Numbered from the stretch's first letter, positions 9,492 to 20,069 are shown. The stretch: 64,000 bases of DNA from Acinetobacter sp. S54 (GCF_016624945.1 NZ_JACVUI010000004.1:62001-126000), one strand, 5' to 3'. The notes: generated from the letters alone by a model not told the origin. A program made the numbers and translations.

Positions 9492-9571
9492 GATATGCTT
9501 TTGTTATATATCAATAATGCTTGTATCAAGCTTAACATGAAATATGCTGATTTCTGGAGAACCCTACTGGC

Positions 9572-10246
9572 ATGAAGAAATTTATTGTTCGCGCTGTTTT
9601 AATTCTTGTCAGTTTTATTCTTTTGGTGCAGTTATGGATTTTTTGTAGTTTGGCTTGGTGGCGGACTCATCCTGTAGAAACCACCATGTTCATGCGTATC
9701 GATTATTGGTCGGATCCTTCAGAACCGCTGAAGCATGAATGGCGTGACTATGATCATATCAGTGACACATTTAAACGAGCGGTGGTTGCGGCTGAAGATG
9801 GTAAATTCTTGCAGCATCATGGTTTTGACTGGGATGGAATTCAGTATGCCCTCGAGAAAAATGAAAAATCAGGTGAAGTGGTAAATGGTGGATCAACCAT
9901 TTCACAGCAATTGGCAAAGAATTTATTTTTATATAATAAGCGCTCATTTATTCGTAAAGGTCAGGAAGCAGTTGCAACGTGGATGATGGAGCGAATGTGG
10001 TCAAAGCAGCGCATTTTGGAAGTGTATATGAACTCCGTCGAATTTGGAGATAACATTTATGGTGTCGAAGCGGCTTCCCAATACTATTTTCATAAAAGCT
10101 CCAAAAGTTTAACCAATCAGCAAGCAGCTTTTTTGGCTGCGTTATTGCCTAATCCAAAGGGCTATCAAGAAAATCGGAATGATCCAAAGTTTAAATTTAA
10201 ACAGCGTTTTGCCTTAAAATATATGCGTTATAGCCAGATTCCTTAA
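9572..10246 (+). CDS. mtgA: Monofunctional biosynthetic peptidoglycan transglycosylase
   Basis: MtgA polymerises lipid II into glycan strands at the outer face of the inner membrane. One N-terminal membrane anchor (about 7-28) precedes a GT51 domain. Catalytic Glu75 is in the [14 protein letters not shown] motif, followed by [15 protein letters not shown] and the later motif [23 protein letters not shown] broken into the usual GT51 blocks up to VYMNSVEFG. There is no transpeptidase domain, and 224 aa is the standard length. The ppk1 gene follows on the same strand after a weak terminator, an order seen in Acinetobacter. Confidence 0.93.
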   Translation: MKKFIVRAVLILVSFILLVQLWIFCSLAWWRTHPVETTMFMRIDYWSDPSEPLKHEWRDYDHISDTFKRAVVAAEDGKFLQHHGFDWDGIQYALEKNEKSGEVVNGGSTISQQLAKNLFLYNKRSFIRKGQEAVATWMMERMWSKQRILEVYMNSVEFGDNIYGVEAASQYYFHKSSKSLTNQQAAFLAALLPNPKGYQENRNDPKFKFKQRFALKYMRYSQIP

Positions 10247-10274
10247 GCCCCTCGCATGAATTGTAGTAATTTTT

Positions 10275-10303
10275 AAAAAAGCTTGTGAAAACGGGCTTTT
10301 TTT
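10275..10303 (+). terminator. Weak Rho-independent terminator after mtgA
   Basis: A stem AAAAAAGC / GCTTTTTT with a 12-base loop is followed by more T. GC content of the stem is low, so some read-through into ppk1 is possible. Confidence 0.5.
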
Positions 10304-10308
10304 ATGAA

Positions 10309-10330
10309 ATTGTCATAATTTTGCAGCATA
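10309..10330 (+). promoter_or_regulatory. Candidate Pho box upstream of ppk1
   Basis: The sequence TTGTCATAATTTTGCAGCAT resembles two 11-base PhoB half-sites; the first half (TTGTCATAA) is close to the consensus CTGTCATAA and the second is degenerate. It lies about 45 bases before ppk1. Phosphate-starvation induction of ppk is established for Acinetobacter ADP1; that this exact site mediates it here is inference. Confidence 0.4.
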
Positions 10331-10372
10331 CTAATAACAGGCATCAAAAATTTATAACCTTAGGTTGAATGC

Positions 10373-12466
10373 ATGAATACCGCGATTACAACTCCATCAG
10401 AAACTACGCCGACAGAAGCGGAGTATACCTATAACAATCGCTATATTAATCGTGAACTTTCAATTCTCGATTTCCATCTACGCGTATTGGAACAGGCGGT
10501 TGATCCACTGCATCCACTTTTAGAGCGGATGAATTTCCTATTAATTTTCTCGCGTAATCTGGATGAATTTTTTGAAATTCGTGTTGCGGGTGTAATGGAG
10601 CAAATGTATCTGGGAAATGAAAGCCGTAGCCCAGATGGTTTAACACCACGACAAGTCTTAGATCAAATATCTGAAACGGCACATGCAGCGATTGAACGTC
10701 AATATCGTATCTTAAATGAAGAAATTTTGACGAAACTTCGCGACGAAGATATTTGCTTTCTGCGTCGTGGTGAACTTACACCTGCGCAGTCTTCATGGAT
10801 TAAAAAATATTTTCAGGAACAAGTTGCACCTGTATTAACTCCCATCAGCTTAGATCCTGCGCATCCATTTCCCCGCTTGGTGAATAAAAGTCTGAATTTT
10901 ATTGTGACTTTAGAAGGTAAAGATGCCTTTGGACGTCAGATTGATCTAGCAGTTGTACCAGCACCGCGTTCATTACCGCGCGTTGTACGCTTGCCTGATG
11001 AGTTAACAGGCGGTAAAGAACATCATGTAATGCTTTCAGCTATTATTCATGAACATATCTCTGACCTTTTTCCAGGAATGACCGCGACAGGCTGTTACCA
11101 GTTCCGTGTTACTCGTAATGCAGATTTAGCATTAAATGAAGATGTCGAAGACTTGGCCAAAGCCTTAAAGGGTGAATTGAGTTCACGGCGTTTTGGTCGT
11201 GCAGTACGTCTAGAGGTGACTGAAAACTGTCCAAAGCATATTTACGAATATTTGCTGGATGAGTTTGATCTGGATGACGAACAACTTTATAAAGTCGATG
11301 GCCCAGTCAACCTTGCACGGTTATTGTCAAATTTTAAACGTCCGCATTTACGCTATGATTCGCATACGCCTGTAATTCCCAAAATATTGAAAAAATCTGA
11401 AAATATTTTTGCCGCTATGCAAAAGCAGGATATTTTACTCCACCATCCATTTGAATCTTTTGCACCTGTGATTAACTTGCTACGTGAAGCAGCACGTGAT
11501 CCTCAGGTCCTTGCAATTAAACAGACGTTATACCGTAGTGGCGCGGATTCTGAAATTGTACAGGTTTTGGCAGAAGCTGCACGTAACGGTAAGGAAGTTA
11601 CAGCCGTCATTGAGCTACGTGCGCGTTTTGATGAAGAATCTAATATCGAAGTGGCTAACTTGCTACAAGAGGCAGGGGCGGTAGTCGTTTATGGTATTGT
11701 TGGTTATAAAACTCACGCCAAAATGATTATGGTGGTGCGTCGAGAAAATAATAAACTAGTTCGTTATGTGCATTTGGGTACAGGTAACTATCATGCGGGC
11801 AATGCTCGTATATACACTGACTATGGTTTGCTGACCACAGATAAAGAACTGTGTGATGATGTGCATCGTATCTTTCAAGAATTGACAGGTATGGGCAAAA
11901 TGGCAAAATTAAAGAAATTATTACATGCGCCATTTACTTTACATGCACAACTAATCAATTTTATCGACGATGAAATTGCCAATGCCAAAGCTGGAAAATC
12001 TGCTCAAATTATTGTCAAAGTTAATGCGCTAACTGAAATGCAATTGATTAATAAATTGTATGAAGCATCACAAGCGGGCGTTAAAATTGATTTGATCATT
12101 CGTTCCATTTGCTGTTTACGTCCTGGTTTACCTGGCCTTTCAGAAAATATCCGTGTGCGATCTATTGTTGGTCGCTTTTTAGAACATACGCGTGTGTATT
12201 ATTTTAGCAATAACGGCGATGCTCGGATTTATTGTTCAAGTGCCGACTGGATGGATCGTAATTTGTTTAATCGTGTGGAAGCGTGTTTTCCCGTTGAAGA
12301 TCCTGTGTTAAAGAAACGCATCTATCAACAGGGGTTAGTGAATTATCTTAAAGATAATCAACAGGCATGGTTATTACGGGGCGATGGTACATGGGTTCGC
12401 GCTCAATTAGCTGAAGGTGAAGAACCGCATAATGCCCAACAGACTCTATTAGAGCTTTTTAAATAG
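10373..12466 (+). CDS. ppk: Polyphosphate kinase 1
   Basis: PPK1 reversibly makes inorganic polyphosphate from ATP at the membrane or cytoplasm. The protein starts with the PPK N domain ([20 protein letters not shown], about 20-40) and carries the head domain and two phospholipase-D-like catalytic domains. The phosphorylated histidine is His448 in GYKTHAKM and the second catalytic histidine is His605 in EHTRVYYF. The ATP-site Arg/Asn residues around [15 protein letters not shown] are conserved. Length of 697 aa is typical. It follows mtgA and has a candidate Pho box upstream and a strong terminator downstream. Confidence 0.96.
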   Translation: MNTAITTPSETTPTEAEYTYNNRYINRELSILDFHLRVLEQAVDPLHPLLERMNFLLIFSRNLDEFFEIRVAGVMEQMYLGNESRSPDGLTPRQVLDQISETAHAAIERQYRILNEEILTKLRDEDICFLRRGELTPAQSSWIKKYFQEQVAPVLTPISLDPAHPFPRLVNKSLNFIVTLEGKDAFGRQIDLAVVPAPRSLPRVVRLPDELTGGKEHHVMLSAIIHEHISDLFPGMTATGCYQFRVTRNADLALNEDVEDLAKALKGELSSRRFGRAVRLEVTENCPKHIYEYLLDEFDLDDEQLYKVDGPVNLARLLSNFKRPHLRYDSHTPVIPKILKKSENIFAAMQKQDILLHHPFESFAPVINLLREAARDPQVLAIKQTLYRSGADSEIVQVLAEAARNGKEVTAVIELRARFDEESNIEVANLLQEAGAVVVYGIVGYKTHAKMIMVVRRENNKLVRYVHLGTGNYHAGNARIYTDYGLLTTDKELCDDVHRIFQELTGMGKMAKLKKLLHAPFTLHAQLINFIDDEIANAKAGKSAQIIVKVNALTEMQLINKLYEASQAGVKIDLIIRSICCLRPGLPGLSENIRVRSIVGRFLEHTRVYYFSNNGDARIYCSSADWMDRNLFNRVEACFPVEDPVLKKRIYQQGLVNYLKDNQQAWLLRGDGTWVRAQLAEGEEPHNAQQTLLELFK

Positions 12467-12495
12467 CATTCAATCATTTTTTTAAAAAATTGTAT

Positions 12496-12528
12496 TAAAA
12501 AAAGAGAATCGCAGGATTCTCTTTTTTT
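12496..12528. terminator. Bidirectional terminator between ppk and uspA-like gene
   Basis: The stem AAAAAGAGAATC / GATTCTCTTTTT has long A and T tracts on either side and separates convergent genes. Confidence 0.85.
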
Positions 12529-12547
12529 ATTTTTAAATTTTATCGTA

Positions 12548-12991
12548 TTATTCACGGACGACTAAAACAGGTACATGAACTTCACCTAAAACTTTTTGTG
12601 CCACGCTACCCAGTACAAGTTTTTTGATTCCTGTGCGTCCATGTGAACCAATGACCACCAGATCTGCATTTAAATCGGTGGCGGCTTTTACAATTTCTTT
12701 ATAAATTTCCTGTCCTTCCACAACTTTAGTCTTCGCGTCTATTCCTTGATCTGCAAACTTTTGTTTTGCTTCATCTAAAATGCCTTTGATCATGGTTTGA
12801 CTATGATTTAAAGCATCTTCTTTTTGATTTTGTGCATTAATATATTCAACCCCTATAAATGGATCGATCGTAATGACTAATAAGAGAGTGACTTGGCTAG
12901 AATAGGTTTTTGCAAGATTGGCGGCCTGATTAACGGCGGCTAATGATGTTGGTGAACCATCTACAGGAACTAAAATATGTTGGTAGGACAT
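12548..12991 (-). CDS. Universal stress protein (UspA family)
   Basis: This 147-aa cytoplasmic protein has the UspA fold. The N terminus SYQHILVPVDGSPTS holds the conserved Asp after beta-1, and the C-terminal ATP-binding motif GSHGRTGIKKLVLGSVAQKVL fits G-2x-G-9x-GS, so it is an ATP-binding type Usp. A paralogue with an almost identical motif lies 1 kb away (13612), on the other side of the alkyltransferase-like gene. It is convergent with ppk. The family is stress- and starvation-linked; the precise role is unknown. Confidence 0.9.
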   Translation of the reverse strand: MSYQHILVPVDGSPTSLAAVNQAANLAKTYSSQVTLLLVITIDPFIGVEYINAQNQKEDALNHSQTMIKGILDEAKQKFADQGIDAKTKVVEGQEIYKEIVKAATDLNADLVVIGSHGRTGIKKLVLGSVAQKVLGEVHVPVLVVRE

Positions 12992-13281
12992 AATAATGTA
13001 CTCCTTTTTCGTTGTGAACTGTATGAAATATTTATTTAAAGTTATTTAAAATCAGAATGTTGTGAAATTAATACAATTGATCTGATTCATTCAATATTGA
13101 TATTAAAATGTTGCTAATTCTACATTAGCATAAATTTGTGAATTATGATCTTGTCTAAAACTAAAGTTAAATTTTAATCGGAATTTTACGATGGCTGAGG
13201 TTTCGTCGTTTCATTTTAAGTATATGTGATAGTCGGTTTTATAATAAAATTAATGGCATAGTTCCTTAAAAATATATCTGT

Positions 13282-13590
13282 ATGTCAAAAGAACTTTATC
13301 TACAAATACTGGAAGTGATTGCTCTGATTCCTTATGGGAAAGTAGCCACCTATGGACAGATTGCACAACTAGCAGGATTGCCTAAACATGCCCGGCTGGT
13401 CGGTTATGTACTTAAGCATCTTGATCCAGACAGTGAAATACCGTGGCACCGGGTAATTAACTCGCAAGGAAAAATTAGTACCACGCGACTAAACTTTCAG
13501 GGTGAAAATATTCAGCAGGTAAAGCTGCTTGAAGAAGGTGTAGTTGTACTCGATAGAAAAGTTAAATTAAAGAAATATCAGTGGAGTTAA
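13282..13590 (+). CDS. atl: Alkyltransferase-like protein (MGMT homologue lacking the active cysteine)
   Basis: The protein is the DNA-binding half of an O6-alkylguanine DNA alkyltransferase. The helix-turn-helix region (PYGKVATYGQIAQLAG) and the Arg finger context (HARLVGYVLKHL) are present, but the active-site PCHRV of repair enzymes is PWHRV here (about residues 52-56). This Cys-to-Trp change defines the ATL group, which bind alkylated guanine and hand it to nucleotide excision repair instead of removing the alkyl group. The length of 102 aa is typical of ATL proteins. It stands alone on the plus strand between two minus-strand usp genes. Confidence 0.88.
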   Translation: MSKELYLQILEVIALIPYGKVATYGQIAQLAGLPKHARLVGYVLKHLDPDSEIPWHRVINSQGKISTTRLNFQGENIQQVKLLEEGVVVLDRKVKLKKYQWS

Positions 13591-13611
13591 TTGTTAAACA
13601 CTCTTTACTCT

Positions 13612-14046
13612 TTATTTAACAATTAAAACGGGTATAGAACTTTCATTAAGAACCTTCTGTGCAACGCTACCCAATACAATTTTTTTGATTCCAGTGCGTC
13701 CATGAGAACCCATCACAATTAAATCTACATGTAATTCTTGGGCCGCCTGATTAATCGCATCAGCAACCGAGAAACCTTCGAGTAATTGAGTCGATATTTC
13801 AAGGGTTGAAGCATATTCGGCCTTAATTGTGGCTAAAGATTCTAAAATATAATTTCTGGCCCGTTCAATATATTCATTGCTTTGTCCAGTTTTAACGTAT
13901 TCTTCAGCGGTAATTGGATCTAACTGCATCACTTCTACAAGCGTGACTTTGCTGTTTAAATCTTGGGCAAGTTTGAGTGCTTGCTTTAATGCAATAACAG
14001 AAGGGGCAGAATCATCAATTGCGATGAGAATATGAGGGTAGCTCAT
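13612..14046 (-). CDS. Universal stress protein (UspA family), second copy
   Basis: This is a paralogue of the protein at 12548, with the C-terminal motif GSHGRTGIKKIVLGSVAQKVL. The frame is open to 14103, but the extra 19 residues are unlike any Usp N terminus, while ATG 14046 gives MSYPHILIAIDDSAPS, matching the start of the sister protein, and has an AAGG ribosome site eight bases upstream. With that start the product is 144 aa. It is convergent with the alkyltransferase-like gene, with only about 20 bases between stops. Confidence 0.88.
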   Translation of the reverse strand: MSYPHILIAIDDSAPSVIALKQALKLAQDLNSKVTLVEVMQLDPITAEEYVKTGQSNEYIERARNYILESLATIKAEYASTLEISTQLLEGFSVADAINQAAQELHVDLIVMGSHGRTGIKKIVLGSVAQKVLNESSIPVLIVK

Positions 14047-14165
14047 GTGGATTAACCTTATTATAAAAATCATGGATCTAATAGTTTTGTAGCATATATT
14101 CAAATCGAATAGGTTATATGATTAATAAAAAGAATTTTTTTTGTAATAAATTACGTTTTAAATAT

Positions 14166-14188
14166 AAAAAAAGCCTCCCTAAGGAGGC
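14166..14188 (-). terminator. Terminator of greA
   Basis: Read on the minus strand, the stem GCCTCC / GGAGGC with loop TTAG is followed by seven T. It lies seven bases beyond the greA stop. Confidence 0.85.
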
Positions 14189-14195
14189 CTGATCA

Positions 14196-14672
14196 TTAAA
14201 TGTATTCTACATTCACGATTTCATATTCAACCTCACCTTGAGGCGTCACAATTTTGGCTTCATCGCCTTCACTTTTTCCTAAAAGACCACGTGCGATAGG
14301 TGAGTTCACTGAAATTTTATTTATTTTAAAATCAGCTTCATCGTCACCCACGATTTTATAGGTTTTGCGTTCTTCCGTGTCTAAATTTTCAATGGTCACG
14401 GTTACCCCAAAAACAACACGACCATTTTTTTCAAGTTCGTGAATATCAATAACCTGAGCTGCGCCTAATTTACCTTCAATATCTTGAATACGGCCTTCAC
14501 AAAAACCTTGTTGCTCACGTGCAGCATGATATTCAGCATTTTCTTTCAAATCACCGTGTTCACGTGCTTCAGCAATCGCTTGAGTAATACGTGGACGTTC
14601 AACACTTTTCAGTTGGTGTAATTCTTTCTCTAGAGCTTCTTTGCCCTCGGGAGTCATTGGATAACGTTGCAT
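14196..14672 (-). CDS. greA: Transcript cleavage/elongation factor GreA
   Basis: GreA inserts a coiled coil into the RNA polymerase secondary channel and stimulates cleavage of backtracked RNA. The N-terminal coiled coil contains [21 protein letters not shown] with the acidic tip (Asp/Glu around residues 41-45, [10 protein letters not shown]), and the C-terminal FKBP-like domain contains [19 protein letters not shown]. Length of 158 aa is standard. It lies downstream of carB on the same strand, behind a terminator. Two GreB-type genes occur at the right of the window (one broken, one intact), so this is the GreA paralogue and not a third GreB. Confidence 0.96.
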   Translation of the reverse strand: MQRYPMTPEGKEALEKELHQLKSVERPRITQAIAEAREHGDLKENAEYHAAREQQGFCEGRIQDIEGKLGAAQVIDIHELEKNGRVVFGVTVTIENLDTEERKTYKIVGDDEADFKINKISVNSPIARGLLGKSEGDEAKIVTPQGEVEYEIVNVEYI

Positions 14673-14804
14673 TCTAGTCCCTCTAAATGAAATGGGAGTG
14701 AGTATTTATTGATAAATTCATATCTAAATGCATAATAATATTGCATTTTACGCTTTTGGCTCCTGCCGAAAGGTAGCGAAATATCAGTAAACTCTCTTTT
14801 AAAA

Positions 14805-14839
14805 AAAACAAAAAACCCGCCACCGATAAGATGACGGGC
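14805..14839 (-). terminator. Terminator of carAB
   Basis: On the minus strand the stem CCCGTCA / TGGCGGG is followed by TTTTTTG and more T. It begins about 15 bases after the carB stop, so carAB and greA are separate units or are joined by read-through only. Confidence 0.8.
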
Positions 14840-14853
14840 TTATCAGTAACGAA

Positions 14854-17800
14854 TTAACCTACAGTTTGTAAATCTTGCAAACGATATACATCCATTGGCA
14901 ATTGAATTGCAAAGGCTTGGCAAACCGCTTCAGCGCCATTAATCGTAGTGGTGTAATACACTTTGCCTTGTAGGGCAGCACGACGAATCATGGCAGAATC
15001 ATACTGAGCTTGTTTACCTTCAGTGGTATTGACAATAAGGTGTATTTCACCATTTTTCAAGCGGTCAACAATATGTGGACGGCCTTCAGTTACTTTATTT
15101 ACACGTTCGCATTCCAAACCTGCATCTTTAAGAACGTGATAAGTTCCACCTGTTGCCACTAGTTTAAAGCCATAATCAACCAGTTTCTTTGCGATATCAG
15201 CAATATATTTCTTGTCTGATTCTCGGACAGACAAGAAAGCATGCTTTACTTCGCCTTCTGTTGGTAAGCCCGGTAAACGTTCATTTGAGCCTAATACAGC
15301 TTTATAGAATGCTTCGCCAAAGGTTGTACCTACACCCATAACTTCGCCTGTCGATTTCATCTCAGGCCCAAGCATTGGGTCAACACCTTGGAATTTAGCA
15401 AACGGGAATACCGCTTCTTTTACTGCAAAGTGAGTCGGGATAATCTCTTTGGTGAAACCTTGCGATTCCAGTGATTGACCCGCCATACAACGCGCAGCAA
15501 CTTTGGCTAAAGATTCACCGATACATTTAGACACGAAAGGAACAGTACGTGATGCACGTGGGTTGACTTCAAGAATATAAATATCATTGCCCTTCACGGC
15601 AAACTGTACATTCATCAAACCCACAACGCCAAGTTCTTTAGCCATTGCAACTGTTTGACGGCGCATTTCATCTTGAACTTCTTGAGAAAGTGAGTATGGA
15701 GGAATCGAACATGCTGAATCACCTGAGTGAATACCAGCTTGTTCAATATGCTGCATGATTCCGCCAATCACCACATCTTTACCATCAGAGACGCAGTCCA
15801 CATCAACTTCGGTAGCATCATCAAGGAAACGATCCAGCAGGACAGGAGCTTCGTTAGATGCTTGTACTGCTTCACGAAGATAACGTTTAAGTTCATCTTC
15901 GTTATATACGATTTCCATAGCACGACCACCTAATACATAAGATGGACGGACAACGAGTGGATAACCAACTTTAGCTGCTTCAGAAATACCTTCTTCAGCA
16001 GACTTCACAATGCTGTTGTTTGGTTGACGAAGCTGTAGACGTTGAATCATTTGCTGGAAACGTTCACGGTCTTCAGCACGGTCAATTGCGTCAGGTGATG
16101 TCCCGATAATTGGAGTCCCTGCTTCTTCTAAAGCGCGTGCCAATTTCAATGGTGTTTGACCACCGTACTGTACGATCACACCTTTAGGCTTTTCGGTACG
16201 TACGATTTCAAGAACATCTTCAAGTGTTACAGGTTCAAAGTATAAACGATCAGAAGTGTCATAGTCAGTTGAAACCGTTTCAGGGTTACAGTTGACCATA
16301 ATCGTTTCATAACCATCATCACGCATCGCAAGCGCCGCGTGTACACAGCAGTAGTCAAACTCGATCCCTTGACCGATACGGTTCGGGCCACCGCCAATCA
16401 CCATGATTTTGTCACGGTTTGATGGATTTGCTTCACATTCTTCATCGTAAGTTGAGTACATATATGCTGTTGAAGATTCAAACTCAGCCGCACAAGTATC
16501 AACACGTTTATAAACTGGATAAACGCCCAAGTTCCAACGTTGTTTACGGAATTGCTTTTGTGAAATTCCCATTAAGTTGGCAATGCGCAGATCAGATAAG
16601 CCTTTGCGCTTAAATGAACGAATATTGTCAGCGTTCAAATCACCAAAACCAAGAGTTTTAACTTGTTCTTCAGTTTTAATAATATCTTCGATTTGAACGA
16701 GGAACCAACGGTCAATTTTAGTTGCTTCAAAGACTTCATCCAGCGTGAAGCCGTGACGGAAAGCATCAGCCACATACCAAATACGCTCTGGACCTGGAAC
16801 TTTCAGTTCTTGTAAAAGTTTTTCTTTTACATTAGTGGCACCAGCTTCAATTTTCTCATCAAAACCACACACGCCTACTTCAAGACCACGAAGTGCTTTT
16901 TGCACTGATTCTTGGAAGTTACGGCCAATCGCCATCACTTCACCTACAGATTTCATCTGAGTGGTCAATACAGGTTCAGCTTGTGGGAATTTCTCGAAGT
17001 TAAAACGAGGAATTTTAGTGACTACATAATCGATTGATGGTTCAAATGACGCCGGGGTTGTACCGCCAGTAATGTCATTTTTCAGTTCATCAAGGGTGTA
17101 ACCTACTGCAAGTTTCGCTGCAATTTTGGCAATCGGGAAACCAGTTGCTTTTGATGCAAGAGCAGAGGAACGTGATACACGGGGGTTCATCTCAATGACA
17201 ACCATTCGGCCGTCTTCAGGATTAATACCAAATTGAACGTTTGAACCGCCTGTTTCTACACCAATTTCACGAAGAACTGCAATCGATGCATTACGCATGA
17301 TTTGATATTCTTTGTCAGTCAATGTTTGCGCGGGTGCAACAGTGATGGAGTCGCCTGTATGAACACCCATTGGGTCAAAGTTTTCAATGGCGCAGACAAT
17401 AATACAGTTGTCGTTTTTATCACGCACAACTTCCATCTCGTATTCTTTCCAACCAATTAATGATTCATCGATCAATAATTGGTGAGTCGGAGACAGGTCA
17501 AAACCACGTTCACAAATTTCAAGGAATTCTTCACGGTTATACGCGATACCGCCGCCTGAACCACCCATAGTAAAGGATGGGCGGATAATGACAGGAAAAC
17601 CAAATTTTGCCTGAATATCTAAAGCTTCTTGAATGTTTTCTGCAATCGCAGCTTTTGGACATTCCAAACCAATTTTACGCATTGCGATATCAAATAGCTT
17701 ACGATCTTCAGCTTTTTCAATCGCTTCTTTAGTCGCGCCAATCAATTCAACGCCGTATTTTTCCAAAACGCCGTTTTCATCAAGTGCTAATGCACAGTTT

Positions 17801-18087
17801 AATGCTGTTTGACCACCCATAGTCGGGAGGACGGCATCTGGACGTTCTTTTTCAATGATTTGTGCAACCGTTTGCCACGTGATTGGTTCAATATAGGTTG
17901 CATCGGCCATTGAAGGGTCAGTCATAATGGTCGCAGGATTCGAGTTGACCAAAATAACGCGGTAACCTTCTTCTCGAAGCGCTTTACACGCTTGTGCACC
18001 CGAATAGTCAAACTCACACGCTTGACCAATCACAATGGGACCCGCACCAATAATCAAGATGCTTTTAATATCCGTACGTTTAGGCAT
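14854..18087 (-). CDS. carB: Carbamoyl-phosphate synthase large subunit
   Basis: CarB makes carbamoyl phosphate from bicarbonate, ATP and the ammonia delivered by CarA, feeding both pyrimidine and arginine synthesis. The 1077-aa protein has the two homologous ATP-grasp halves: the first opens with [20 protein letters not shown] and the second with [16 protein letters not shown]. The C-terminal MGS-like allosteric domain (from about 940) contains [17 protein letters not shown]. It is 14 bases downstream of carA. Length and motifs are fully normal. Confidence 0.98.
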   Translation of the reverse strand: MPKRTDIKSILIIGAGPIVIGQACEFDYSGAQACKALREEGYRVILVNSNPATIMTDPSMADATYIEPITWQTVAQIIEKERPDAVLPTMGGQTALNCALALDENGVLEKYGVELIGATKEAIEKAEDRKLFDIAMRKIGLECPKAAIAENIQEALDIQAKFGFPVIIRPSFTMGGSGGGIAYNREEFLEICERGFDLSPTHQLLIDESLIGWKEYEMEVVRDKNDNCIIVCAIENFDPMGVHTGDSITVAPAQTLTDKEYQIMRNASIAVLREIGVETGGSNVQFGINPEDGRMVVIEMNPRVSRSSALASKATGFPIAKIAAKLAVGYTLDELKNDITGGTTPASFEPSIDYVVTKIPRFNFEKFPQAEPVLTTQMKSVGEVMAIGRNFQESVQKALRGLEVGVCGFDEKIEAGATNVKEKLLQELKVPGPERIWYVADAFRHGFTLDEVFEATKIDRWFLVQIEDIIKTEEQVKTLGFGDLNADNIRSFKRKGLSDLRIANLMGISQKQFRKQRWNLGVYPVYKRVDTCAAEFESSTAYMYSTYDEECEANPSNRDKIMVIGGGPNRIGQGIEFDYCCVHAALAMRDDGYETIMVNCNPETVSTDYDTSDRLYFEPVTLEDVLEIVRTEKPKGVIVQYGGQTPLKLARALEEAGTPIIGTSPDAIDRAEDRERFQQMIQRLQLRQPNNSIVKSAEEGISEAAKVGYPLVVRPSYVLGGRAMEIVYNEDELKRYLREAVQASNEAPVLLDRFLDDATEVDVDCVSDGKDVVIGGIMQHIEQAGIHSGDSACSIPPYSLSQEVQDEMRRQTVAMAKELGVVGLMNVQFAVKGNDIYILEVNPRASRTVPFVSKCIGESLAKVAARCMAGQSLESQGFTKEIIPTHFAVKEAVFPFAKFQGVDPMLGPEMKSTGEVMGVGTTFGEAFYKAVLGSNERLPGLPTEGEVKHAFLSVRESDKKYIADIAKKLVDYGFKLVATGGTYHVLKDAGLECERVNKVTEGRPHIVDRLKNGEIHLIVNTTEGKQAQYDSAMIRRAALQGKVYYTTTINGAEAVCQAFAIQLPMDVYRLQDLQTVG

Positions 18088-18101
18088 TATTCGCTCCTTA
18101 A

Positions 18102-19256
18102 TTACTTCTTAGCTGCTTCAATAAGTTCGATGAAATGATCGAACAACGGGGCACAGTCATGTGGACCTGGGCTAGCTTCTGGGTGACCCTGAAAGCTAAA
18201 TGCTGGTTTGTCCGTACGATGAATTCCTTGGTTTGTACCATCAAACAATGAACGATGTGTCACTTTTAAGTTGGATGGTAAGGTACTTTCATCAACAGCA
18301 AAACCGTGGTTTTGGGAGGTAATCATCACGGTACCGTGATGTGGGCTAAGAGGATCAAGGTTTTGTACAGGATGGTTAGCACCATGATGACCATGATTCA
18401 TTTTCATGGTTTTGGCGCCTGAAGCAAGTGCTAAAATTTGATGGCCTAAACAAATACCAAATACTGGTAGATGTGTGGTTTCAACAATAGTTTTTACTGC
18501 TTCAATGGCATAGTCACATGCTGCTGGATCACCAGGACCATTTGATAAGAACACACCATCTGGATTGAGTGCGAGTACTTTTTCAGCAGGAGTTTGTGCT
18601 GGAACCACAGTCAGTTTACATCCACGGTCAGCAAGCATACGCAAGATGTTGGTTTTGACACCGTAATCGTATGCAACGACATGATACTTTAATTCAGGTT
18701 GACTAAAACCTGTCCCTAATTCCCATGAACCTTCAGTCCACTCAAAACCAGTTGGATCGCAACATTCTTTGGCAAGATCTAGACCATTTAAACCACCAAA
18801 GGCACGTGCTTTTGCCAAAGCTTCTTCTTCAGTAATATTTTCACCAGCAAGAATACAGCCATTTTGCGCACCTTTATCTCGCAAAATACGTGTTAATTTA
18901 CGGGTATCAATATCTGCAATCGCAACGACATTATTGTGTTGTAAGTAGTCGCCTAATGATTGCTCTGCACGGAAGTTGCTATGGAGTAGGGGAAGATCAC
19001 GAATGATTAAGCCATTAGCCCATACTTTATGAATACGTCCAGATTCAGTATCTTCAGTATTGCATCCAGTATTACCAATGTGAGGATAAGTTAATGTCAC
19101 TAGCTGTTGTGCATAACTTGGGTCGGTCAGAATTTCTTGATAGCCAGTCATGGCTGTATTAAAAACGACTTCACCAGTCGTTGATCCCGTTGCACCAATA
19201 GACGTACCTTTAAAGATCGTTCCATCAGCAAGGGCTAAAATGGCGGGGGTGCTCAA
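18102..19256 (-). CDS. carA: Carbamoyl-phosphate synthase small (glutaminase) subunit
   Basis: CarA hydrolyses glutamine and passes ammonia to CarB. The N-terminal CPSase small-chain domain ([17 protein letters not shown]) is followed by a class I glutamine amidotransferase domain with Cys in FGICLGHQ and His/Glu in [14 protein letters not shown]. Length is 384 aa. The start is a TTG codon at 19256, supported by AGGAG eight bases upstream and by the alignment-like N terminus STPAILAL; no ATG or GTG gives a better start. A structured, U-rich leader precedes it, which suggests attenuation control. Confidence 0.96.
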   Translation of the reverse strand: MSTPAILALADGTIFKGTSIGATGSTTGEVVFNTAMTGYQEILTDPSYAQQLVTLTYPHIGNTGCNTEDTESGRIHKVWANGLIIRDLPLLHSNFRAEQSLGDYLQHNNVVAIADIDTRKLTRILRDKGAQNGCILAGENITEEEALAKARAFGGLNGLDLAKECCDPTGFEWTEGSWELGTGFSQPELKYHVVAYDYGVKTNILRMLADRGCKLTVVPAQTPAEKVLALNPDGVFLSNGPGDPAACDYAIEAVKTIVETTHLPVFGICLGHQILALASGAKTMKMNHGHHGANHPVQNLDPLSPHHGTVMITSQNHGFAVDESTLPSNLKVTHRSLFDGTNQGIHRTDKPAFSFQGHPEASPGPHDCAPLFDHFIELIEAAKK

Positions 19257-19271
19257 ACCAAAGCTCCTGAA

Positions 19272-19343
19272 TTAAAACCACAAAAATAGGGCTGTAAAAA
19301 AGCGAGTAGACATAAAAAAAGGCCGGCTGTCTTTCAAAAACAC
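19272..19343 (-). CDS. Candidate carAB leader peptide (21-23 aa)
   Basis: A short frame runs from GTG 19343 or TTG 19337 to a TAA at 19272, fifteen bases before the carA start. The TTG has a strong site GGAGG eight bases upstream, the GTG only two. The product contains repeated Phe codons and ends in FLWF; the mRNA is full of U-runs (T5, T7, T6, T5, T4). That is the composition expected of a leader for UTP-sensitive attenuation, as in pyrBI. Nothing in protein sequence alone proves that it is translated. Confidence 0.4.
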   Translation of the reverse strand: MFLKDSRPFFMSTRFFTALFLWF

Positions 19344-19366
19344 GCCCTCCTTTTGGTCTGCTCGCT
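19301..19366 (-). promoter_or_regulatory. Structured carA leader RNA (candidate attenuator)
   Basis: On the minus strand, AGCGAGCAGAC (19366-19356) can pair with GTCTACTCGCT (19311-19301), one G-U pair among eleven. The 44 bases enclosed contain a Shine-Dalgarno-like GGAGG, and GCCGGCC directly followed by seven T, a terminator-like end. Two mutually exclusive folds are possible. The regulatory role is inferred. Confidence 0.45.
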
Positions 19367-19382
19367 TATAACTTAACAGCGC

Positions 19383-19411
19383 ATTATACGCATGAAGCCC
19401 TCACAAGTCTA
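19383..19411 (-). promoter_or_regulatory. Candidate sigma-70 promoter of carAB
   Basis: On the minus strand, TAGACT and a perfect TATAAT are separated by 17 bases. Transcription would start near 19375 and give a leader of about 120 bases before carA. Confidence 0.65.
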
Positions 19412-19575
19412 CGAGTTTTAACTGAAATCCATGCTTATTTCAGCATTTAAAAAAATCATGTTTTTTTATCGGAATTTTGTTGAAAATAAAAATTGTCTAA
19501 CAATTTACATGTTGAGTAAATGTTGATCGATTTACACTAGGGACTGTCATAATTCAAAAAGAAGAGGGTAAGCGT

Positions 19576-20001
19576 ATGCCAGCAAAAAAAACATTAAAGG
19601 CGGTGGTTGAAGAACATCAACAACAAGTTGAACAGCTATATACTGAAACGACAGCTCAGGTTAAAGAAGTTCTAAATGAAACGCAGGAAAAAATTGAAGC
19701 TGAAGCGAAAGAATTGAATCAGACTTTTCAAACTCAATTTTCACATCTTAAAGAAGATGTATTGCAACGTGTCGATGTTATCAAATCTCAATTTAACAAT
19801 TCACAAGGTGATCTAACTGAACTTGGGGACGTGATTAAAAAAGAGTTTGGAACATTGGTAGAGGATCTAGGCAAAGTTGGTCGTGAAATTAAAGATGATT
19901 TGAGTCAAATCACTTTAAAGCACAAAGATACTTTAACAGATGTCCTAAAACGCTCAAAAGAACATGCTGTTGAAGCATGGAATAAAGTACGCGAAGGCTA
20001 A
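19576..20001 (+). CDS. Small acidic coiled-coil protein, phasin/apolipoprotein-like in composition
   Basis: I do not recognise a named family. The 141-aa protein is almost entirely amphipathic helix, rich in Glu, Lys, Gln and Leu, with heptad-like spacing through residues 10-135, no Cys, no signal peptide and no membrane segment. That composition resembles phasins and other lipid- or granule-binding helical proteins, but similarity of composition is not homology. The start ATG 19576 has a GAGGG ribosome site a few bases upstream. It stands alone, divergent from carA. Confidence 0.7.
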   Translation: MPAKKTLKAVVEEHQQQVEQLYTETTAQVKEVLNETQEKIEAEAKELNQTFQTQFSHLKEDVLQRVDVIKSQFNNSQGDLTELGDVIKKEFGTLVEDLGKVGREIKDDLSQITLKHKDTLTDVLKRSKEHAVEAWNKVREG

Positions 20002-20069
20002 ACGCTCTAGCAACTGACCAGTAAGAGTACATGACTTTTACTGGTTGTTTTGCAAATAATCTCTAATGC

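Noticed and set aside
14196..14672. greA as a possible source of the second greB
   Set aside because: The protein has GreA-type features (LKENAEY, 158 aa, different C domain) and is not close to either GreB copy.
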